DNA from: an uncultured Propionivibrio sp.
Lineage (GTDB): Bacteria > Pseudomonadota > Gammaproteobacteria > Burkholderiales > Rhodocyclaceae
NCBI RefSeq assembly: GCF_963666255.1
Contig: NZ_OY762655.1
Span: 1,178,001-1,242,000, forward strand
Direction: 5' to 3'
Length of the DNA: 64,000 nucleotides
The notes below the pieces were generated by a model. The model saw only the letters and a program-made list of their open reading frames with translations. It searched no databases and was not told where the DNA came from. Numbering within the stretch: position 1 is the first letter of the stretch; every line of letters begins with the position of its first letter. Of this stretch, positions 59,480 through 64,000 are shown in pieces. The position numbers and the translations under genes were made by a program.

Positions 59480-60787
59480 TCACCGCGCCGACGACTCGTC
59501 GCCGCCTTGCCACGGCGCCTTGACGCCGAGCAGATTGGCGACCCGCAGCCCGGACTTGAGGCCGTCTTCGTGAAAACCGTAGCTGCCCCAGGCGCCGGCC
59601 AGCCAAATCCCGTTGTCACCCTGCACCCCGGCCAGTCGCTGCTGCGCGGCGATCGCTGCGGCGTCGAAGACCGGATGGGCATAGTCGAACTCGGCGATGA
59701 CCTTGGCGGGATCGGGTTCGCGTGCGGGATTCAGCGTGACCACGACGGGCGTGTCGAACGGCAGCGGTTGCAAGCGGTTGATCAGATAGGACACGCCGAC
59801 CGGCTGCATGCCGGGCGTACCGTCGCCGGCGAAATAATTCCAGGCGGCCCATAGGCGGCGCGAGCGCGGCAACAGACCCGCGTCGGTATGCAGCACCGCC
59901 CGGTTGCGCTGGTAACGGATCGCCGCCAGCACCTTGCGCTGCGCGGCGCTGGCAGTGGCGCCAAGGATGGCAAGCGACTGGTCGCTGTGGCAGGCCATGA
60001 CTACCTGGTCGAACACTTCCTCACCGCCGGCGTAGGCGACGCGCAGTCCGTTGTCATCGCGCGTGACAGCACGCACCGGACAGCCCAGGCGAATGTCATC
60101 GATCCCGGCGGCGAGCCTCTTCACGTACTCGCGTCCGCCGCCCCTGACCGTACGCCACTTCGGCCGATTGAAAACCTGCAGCAGACCGTGGTTGTCGCAG
60201 AAGCGGATGAAGGTGGCGAGCGGCATGTCGAGCATCTGGGCAGCCGGGCAGGACCAGATCGCCGCCGCCATCGGCAACAGGTACCAGTCGGCGAAGGCTG
60301 CCGAATAAGCACGCTCGGCGAGAAAGGTCCGCAGCGACAGCGCGCTGTCGGGATGGCCAGCCAGCCAGGCGACGCTTTCGCGATTGAAGCGGATGATGTC
60401 CGCCAGCATGCTCCAGAAACGACGACGGAACAGATTACGCGGCTGTCCGAAGAGCGTGGCCAGATTATTGCCCGCCCACTCCAGATCGGGATGCCGGAGG
60501 CTGACCGAAAATGTCATCTCCGTTTCGACGCTGTCGACGCCGAGCAACGCGAACATCGCGATGAGATTGGGATAGGTGCGCTCGTTGAAGACGAGAAAAC
60601 CGGTGTCGACCGGATGCGTCACGCCGGCCAGGGTGACATCCACCGTGTTCGTGTGTCCGCCGAGATAATCGCCGGCCTCGAAGACCGTCACTTCATGGCG
60701 GCGCGACAACAGCCACGCGGCGGAAAGCCCGGAAATCCCGGCGCCGACGACGGCAATGCGCTGCTTCTCCGGTTGCGCGGCATTCAT
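59480..60787 (-). CDS. FAD-dependent amine-oxidase-like oxidoreductase
   Basis: 435 residues. The FAD motif is IAVVGAGISGLSAAWLL, then VFEAGDYLGGHTNTVDV. Further family blocks are DTGFLVFNERTYPNL and the C-terminal FAD-contact IWLAGAWGSYGFHEDGLKSG. It belongs to the NAD(P)-binding-8/amino-oxidase family found with DUF1365 and cfa genes, and likely oxidises or desaturates an acyl chain. It is the first gene of the operon, starting 129 bp from the divergent litR. Confidence 0.93.
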   Translation of the reverse strand: MNAAQPEKQRIAVVGAGISGLSAAWLLSRRHEVTVFEAGDYLGGHTNTVDVTLAGVTHPVDTGFLVFNERTYPNLIAMFALLGVDSVETEMTFSVSLRHPDLEWAGNNLATLFGQPRNLFRRRFWSMLADIIRFNRESVAWLAGHPDSALSLRTFLAERAYSAAFADWYLLPMAAAIWSCPAAQMLDMPLATFIRFCDNHGLLQVFNRPKWRTVRGGGREYVKRLAAGIDDIRLGCPVRAVTRDDNGLRVAYAGGEEVFDQVVMACHSDQSLAILGATASAAQRKVLAAIRYQRNRAVLHTDAGLLPRSRRLWAAWNYFAGDGTPGMQPVGVSYLINRLQPLPFDTPVVVTLNPAREPDPAKVIAEFDYAHPVFDAAAIAAQQRLAGVQGDNGIWLAGAWGSYGFHEDGLKSGLRVANLLGVKAPWQGGDESSAR

Positions 60788-60824
60788 GACGATCTCCTCT
60801 CAACAAAACTGGTCAACACGGCAC

Positions 60825-60913
60825 TTTGTCCTAGACAAAAACAGATTTTGTTCGTAAGATACTGTCAAAAAACCCGTTCGTCAATCATTTGTTCAACATT
60901 TGTTCAGGACAAA
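60825..60913. promoter_or_regulatory. TTTGT(C/T)C operator repeats between litR and the lipid operon
   Basis: A perfect dyad TTTGTC-CTA-GACAAA lies at 60825-60839. A second, TTTGTTCAGGACAAA at 60899-60913, covers the litR ribosome site, and an extra direct half TTTGTTC is at 60888-60894; TTTTGTTC also occurs at 60846-60853. The placement fits a LitR repressor acting on both divergent promoters. Confidence 0.65.
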
Positions 60914-60916
60914 ATA

Positions 60917-61831
60917 ATGGAGACCGTCGGCTATACCATTGCTGCCGTGGAACGCGACACCGGACTGTCGAAAGACGTTCTCCGCATGTGGGAACGGCGC
61001 TACGGCTTCCCGACACCGGAACGCGACGCGAACGGCGAACGCGTCTACCCTGCTGCACAGGTCGACCGGCTGCGCCTGATCAAACGCCTGATGGATCAGG
61101 GACATCGGCCGGGAAAGCTGATGGCGACGCCGGACCCGGAACTCGAACGGCTGCGCCCCCGCCGCCCGGCGCCCGAGGTCGACGGGCTGGCTGCCGGACA
61201 AGGCACGGTGCTCGAAGACCTCCTCAGGCTGATCAGGGAGCACAACGCCAGCGGCTACGTGCACGCGCTGCAGCAGCGTCTCTCGCGCGACGGTTTGCAC
61301 CGTTTTGTCCAGGACATCGTCGCGCCGCTGACCGGCCGGGTCGGGCAGGCCTGGGAGAATGGCGAAATCGAAGTCTTCGAGGAGCACCTGTTCACCGAAC
61401 TCAGCAAACGGGTATTGCGGCAGGCGATTGCCGGCCTGCCCACGGGCGCGGGTTCGCCGCGCGTCATGCTGACCAGCGTGCCGGACGAACAGCACGTCCT
61501 CGGCTTGCTGATGATTGAGGCGCTGCTGGCGCTCGACGGTGCCGAATGCATCCCGCTCGGCACCCAGACGCCCCTGCTCGAAATCGCCCGCGCCGCCGAG
61601 GCGCATCGCGTCGACATCGTCGCCCTGTCCTTCTCGGTCGCTTTTCCAGCCCGGAAGATTCCGGCGATCCTGCAACAACTGCGCGGATTGTTGCCGGACG
61701 GCGTCGAACTCTGGGCCGGTGGCGGCGGCGTCGCGCATCTGTCGCCACCGCCCGGCGTCTGCCTGCTGAAAGACCTACCACAAGGCGTACGCGCACTCGG
61801 CGAATGGCGAACCCGGCACACGCCGGGCTGA
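60917..61831 (+). CDS. litR: LitR/CarH-type MerR-B12 light-responsive repressor
   Basis: 304 residues. A MerR winged helix (1-75) reads YTIAAVERDTGLSKDVLRMWERRYGFPTPERDANGER. The helical cobalamin-capping domain (about 95-175) carries the W-x9-EH motif (WENGEIEVFEEH) known from adenosyl-B12 photoreceptors. The B12-binding Rossmann domain (about 180-290) has DEQHVLG (E/D-x-H-x2-G, the cobalt-ligand His), then PLGTQTP, ALSFSVAF and AGGGGV. In the dark, AdoCbl-bound protein should repress, and light should release it. It is divergent from the eight-gene lipid operon. Confidence 0.9.
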   Translation: METVGYTIAAVERDTGLSKDVLRMWERRYGFPTPERDANGERVYPAAQVDRLRLIKRLMDQGHRPGKLMATPDPELERLRPRRPAPEVDGLAAGQGTVLEDLLRLIREHNASGYVHALQQRLSRDGLHRFVQDIVAPLTGRVGQAWENGEIEVFEEHLFTELSKRVLRQAIAGLPTGAGSPRVMLTSVPDEQHVLGLLMIEALLALDGAECIPLGTQTPLLEIARAAEAHRVDIVALSFSVAFPARKIPAILQQLRGLLPDGVELWAGGGGVAHLSPPPGVCLLKDLPQGVRALGEWRTRHTPG

Positions 61832-61958
61832 ACGATCCGCCGACCGGCGCGCCGGTCAACGGCGAAGCCCCGGGGTCAGGCGACGCCCCGGGGGAAAACA
61901 CGCGGTCATACAGCCGCTTCCGCCCGACATGGCGCAGGACGGAAGCGGCGACGCACCA

Positions 61959-62453
61959 CTATTCTTCGAGCATGCTGCGCAGCATCCAGGCGGTCTTCTC
62001 ATGCACGTCGAGGCGCTGCGTCAGCAGATCCAGCGTCGGCTGGTCGTTGGCCTTGTCGGCGACCGCCAGCAGGCTGCGCGCCGTGCGCGCCGTCGCTTCC
62101 TGCGCCGAGACCAGCAGGCGGATCATCTCGACCGCCTTCGGCACCCCGGCCACCTCCTTGATCGACGACAGCTTCTGGAATTCCCGATAGGTGCCCGGCG
62201 CCGGGAAATCGAGCGCGCGGATACGCTCGGCGATCAGGTCGAGCGCATTCCACTGCTCGGTGTACTGCTGCATGAACATGACATGGAGCGTATTGAACAT
62301 CGGCCCCTTCACGTTCCAGTGGAAGTTGTGCGTCATGAGATAGAGCGAGTAGCTGTCGGCCAGCAGTCGCGACAGCCCCTGGGCGATCTCGGCGCGCTCG
62401 TCGACGCTGATGCCGATGTCAATGACGGATTTTTTCGTTTTCTTCGCGGACAT
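61959..62453 (-). CDS. dps: Dps ferritin-like DNA-protection protein
   Basis: 164 residues from the ATG at 62453 with an AGGAGAA site. The Lys-rich N-terminus (MSAKKTKKS) can contact DNA. The ferroxidase residues are present: His in [14 protein letters not shown], then the downstream [21 protein letters not shown] helix. It stores iron and shields DNA under peroxide stress. It lies 84 bp after the small membrane-protein gene on the same strand. Confidence 0.95.
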   Translation of the reverse strand: MSAKKTKKSVIDIGISVDERAEIAQGLSRLLADSYSLYLMTHNFHWNVKGPMFNTLHVMFMQQYTEQWNALDLIAERIRALDFPAPGTYREFQKLSSIKEVAGVPKAVEMIRLLVSAQEATARTARSLLAVADKANDQPTLDLLTQRLDVHEKTAWMLRSMLEE

Positions 62454-62537
62454 GAGTATTCTCCTTGTCGAATGATGTGACTTAAATGACGGCCTGATCA
62501 CTGGACCCGAGGTCCCGACCGGGCGCCGCTGCAACGA

Positions 62538-62678
62538 TCAATTGAGGCCGCCGGTCAGCAGCACCATCGCGCCGCACAGATTGATGGCGATGCCCACCAG
62601 CAGGCGGAGGGAAAGACCGCCGCCGGGGAAGCCACCGGTTAAGCGACGCCGGACGCCGCGCAGATCAGTCATGTTCAT
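62538..62678 (-). CDS. 46-residue single-span membrane protein
   Basis: The ATG at 62678 has a strong AGGAGAG site. The N-terminal half is basic (DLRGVRRRLTGG), and residues about 22-42 form one hydrophobic helix (LSLRLLVGIAINLCGAMVLLTGGLN) reaching the C-terminus. No family recognised. It is upstream of dps and downstream of an OxyR-like dyad. Confidence 0.65.
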   Translation of the reverse strand: MNMTDLRGVRRRLTGGFPGGGLSLRLLVGIAINLCGAMVLLTGGLN

Positions 62679-62762
62679 GATGCTCTCCTCATCACCTTGC
62701 CTATGGACTGTATTCTGGCGAGAAGATGCGATAGCGTCCAATCATTAGATTTCATATTTTCG

Positions 62763-62777
62763 ATAGCACCAGACTAT
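62763..62777 (-). promoter_or_regulatory. OxyR-like dyad ATAG-N7-CTAT upstream of the dps group
   Basis: ATAG (62763-62766) and CTAT (62774-62777) again have seven-base spacing, 85 bp before the small membrane-protein gene. The next interval shows only weak matches (TCAT, ATCA). dps and katG are classic OxyR targets. Confidence 0.45.
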
Positions 62778-62965
62778 CGTCATTCGCATCGGAATGGCGG
62801 CGTCCTGCGGGCAATCGCCCGCCCGAGTCCGAGGCGTTGGCGTACGCGGAGGAGACACGCCACGCCACCGGCGAGGGTGAGGCATGGCGTCCGGGATGCC
62901 CCCCGTCGGCGTTCGCCAAGGAATGGCGACGTCAGGCGTCCGGCATCAGCCCGGCGGAATCCCCG

Positions 62966-64000
62966 TCATGACATCTGGGAAAACCGCGCGCGCAGGCTTT
63001 CCAGCGTGTCGTGTTCGCCACGGACACGGAAAACGGCGCCCTCGGGTTCAGCGCGCTCTTCCAGCACTTCGCAACTGGCGTAGAGTTCGCCGCGAAACTG
63101 CTGAGCCGACCAGGGAAGGAACAGTTCGGTTTCGACGAGATCCTTCTGGAAAAAGCGGACGATCATCAGACGCAGCCGGGCGACGTCGTCCGGACGACGG
63201 GCGCTCATCACGACACACTCCGGGTAGCGTTCCCTGAGCGCCGCCTCGCGTTCGTCCTGCGCGACGCTGTCGCCGACGCAATCGATCTTGTTGAAGACCA
63301 GCAGGCGCGGCACCTCGCTGGCGCCGATTTCGGCGAGTACCGTATCGGTCACCTCAAGCTGACGTTCGAACCCGGGATCGCTGGCATCGACGACGTGCAG
63401 CAACAGCGAAGCGTCGAGCGCTTCTTCCAGCGTCGATTTGAAAGAGGCCACCAATTCGTGCGGCAGGTTCTTGATGAAGCCGACGGTATCGCTGACGAGC
63501 ACGCGCGGGACGCTCTCGGGCTGAAGCGTACGCACCGTCGTATCCAGTGTGGCGAAGAGCTTGTTGGCGACCAGGACCTCGCTTCCGGTGAGCGCGCGCA
63601 TGAGCGTCGATTTTCCGGCGTTGGTGTAACCGACGAGCGCGGTGCACGCCAGTCCCTGACGCTCCTGTCGCCGCGAGCGCTGTATCTTCCGCTCGGCGTC
63701 CATGGCGACGATCTCTTCCTGGAGTTCGGCGATCCGGTCGCGGATCTTGCGGCGGTCCAGTTCGGTATGCGACTCGCCGGCGCCGCGGCCGCCGACGCCG
63801 CTGCGCTGTCGTCCCTGCGGTCCGGCGAGCTTTGCCGCTTCGCGCAGGCGCGGCGCCATGTAGCCAAGACGCGCAATTTCCACCTGGGCTCTGGCGGCGC
63901 GGGAGCGGGCGTTACGATGGAAGATCTCGAGAATGACCATGGTACGGTCCATCACCTCGCAGCCGACCTCGAGTTCAAGATTCCGGGCCTGCGACGGCGA
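62966..64000 (-). CDS. hflX: GTPase HflX (N-terminus beyond window)
   Basis: 345 codons are open to the right edge, including SPSQARNLELEVGCEVMDRT, so the N-terminal domain is cut. The linker helices (RKIRDRIAELQEEIVAMDAERKIQRSRRQE) lead into the G domain with G1 GYTNAGKST, the switch I Thr, G3 DTVGF, G4 NKID and G5 SAR. HflX is a ribosome-splitting GTPase active in stress recovery. Its usual neighbours (hfq, hflKC) would lie outside the window. Confidence 0.96.
   Translation of the reverse strand, partial: SPSQARNLELEVGCEVMDRTMVILEIFHRNARSRAARAQVEIARLGYMAPRLREAAKLAGPQGRQRSGVGGRGAGESHTELDRRKIRDRIAELQEEIVAMDAERKIQRSRRQERQGLACTALVGYTNAGKSTLMRALTGSEVLVANKLFATLDTTVRTLQPESVPRVLVSDTVGFIKNLPHELVASFKSTLEEALDASLLLHVVDASDPGFERQLEVTDTVLAEIGASEVPRLLVFNKIDCVGDSVAQDEREAALRERYPECVVMSARRPDDVARLRLMIVRFFQKDLVETELFLPWSAQQFRGELYASCEVLEERAEPEGAVFRVRGEHDTLESLRARFSQMS

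Noticed and set aside
61842..61857. Palindrome GACCGGCG/CGCCGGTC after litR
   Set aside because: It lacks a T-run and promoter context; short GC palindromes like this are common by chance in GC-rich DNA.
62770..62965. Possible small gene or repeat between the dps group and hflX
   Set aside because: No frame with a ribosome site or recognisable protein; short similar stretches (GGAATGGCGRCGTC) are too few to call a repeat.

Overview
The window is GC-rich, gene-dense DNA without plasmid, phage or transposase genes. It reads as a chromosomal stretch of a free-living, probably motile Betaproteobacterium. The gene content (YceH, a TRAP uptake operon, a multi-subunit 2-oxoacid oxidoreductase, EmrAB-NodT efflux, a two-partner adhesin and very many PAS/GGDEF/EAL/HD-GYP proteins) is most like Rhodocyclales (Dechloromonas/Azonexus/Aromatoleum-like). 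That placement is inference from protein style, not from a marker gene. No rRNA, CRISPR array, IS element or replication origin was seen; four tRNA genes are present.

Layout. 1-3.5 kb: a truncated 5TM/PAS sensor and a PAS-GAF-GGDEF protein. 3.7-6.8 kb: an exported alpha/beta hydrolase, a small membrane protein, a secreted 110-residue protein made of two 37-residue repeats, YceH and a small partner. 6.9-12 kb: a GntR regulator facing a TRAP transporter operon (dctPQM) with an L-idonate-5-dehydrogenase-like enzyme, suggesting uptake and oxidation of a sugar acid. 12-19.6 kb: an operon for a TPP/Fe-S 2-oxoacid:acceptor oxidoreductase in which the gamma, FAD/NAD(P)H and ferredoxin modules are one polypeptide, followed by an XRE-cupin regulator, a CoA-transferase and a LysR regulator. 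19.7-21.4 kb: a lipoprotein, tRNA-Glu/fMet/Gly/Asn, and a glyoxalase-fold protein with an apparent signal peptide.

21.6-39.7 kb is a signalling island: a NarL-type two-component pair, a giant hybrid kinase with Hpt overlapping a REC-HD-GYP regulator (RpfC/RpfG-like), a second HD-GYP protein overlapping a PAS-GGDEF-EAL protein with a C-terminal zinc-sensing CZB domain, another sensor GGDEF-EAL protein, a lone PAS protein and a chemoreceptor. Next comes a compact locus (39.7-45.8 kb) of a winged-helix regulator, an orphan FliL-like protein and a two-partner-secretion adhesin pair. Its three promoter regions each carry a copy of the dyad GCCCATTTTGGG(C/T). This looks like an uncharacterised regulon joining chemotaxis and c-di-GMP control to a surface adhesin.

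45.9-53.7 kb holds a TetR-controlled NodT-EmrA-EmrB efflux system, UspA and KatG, then a miniature hemerythrin-like ORF. 54-61.8 kb is an eight-gene minus-strand operon (FAD amine oxidase-like, DUF1365, cyclopropane-fatty-acyl synthase-like, chalcone-isomerase-like, MFS, DUF3833 lipoprotein, SDR, NTF2-like) divergent from a MerR-B12 photoreceptor of the LitR/CarH type, so probably a light-induced lipid-modification operon. The right end carries dps with a small membrane-protein gene, and the 3' part of hflX. OxyR-like dyads precede both katG and the dps group.
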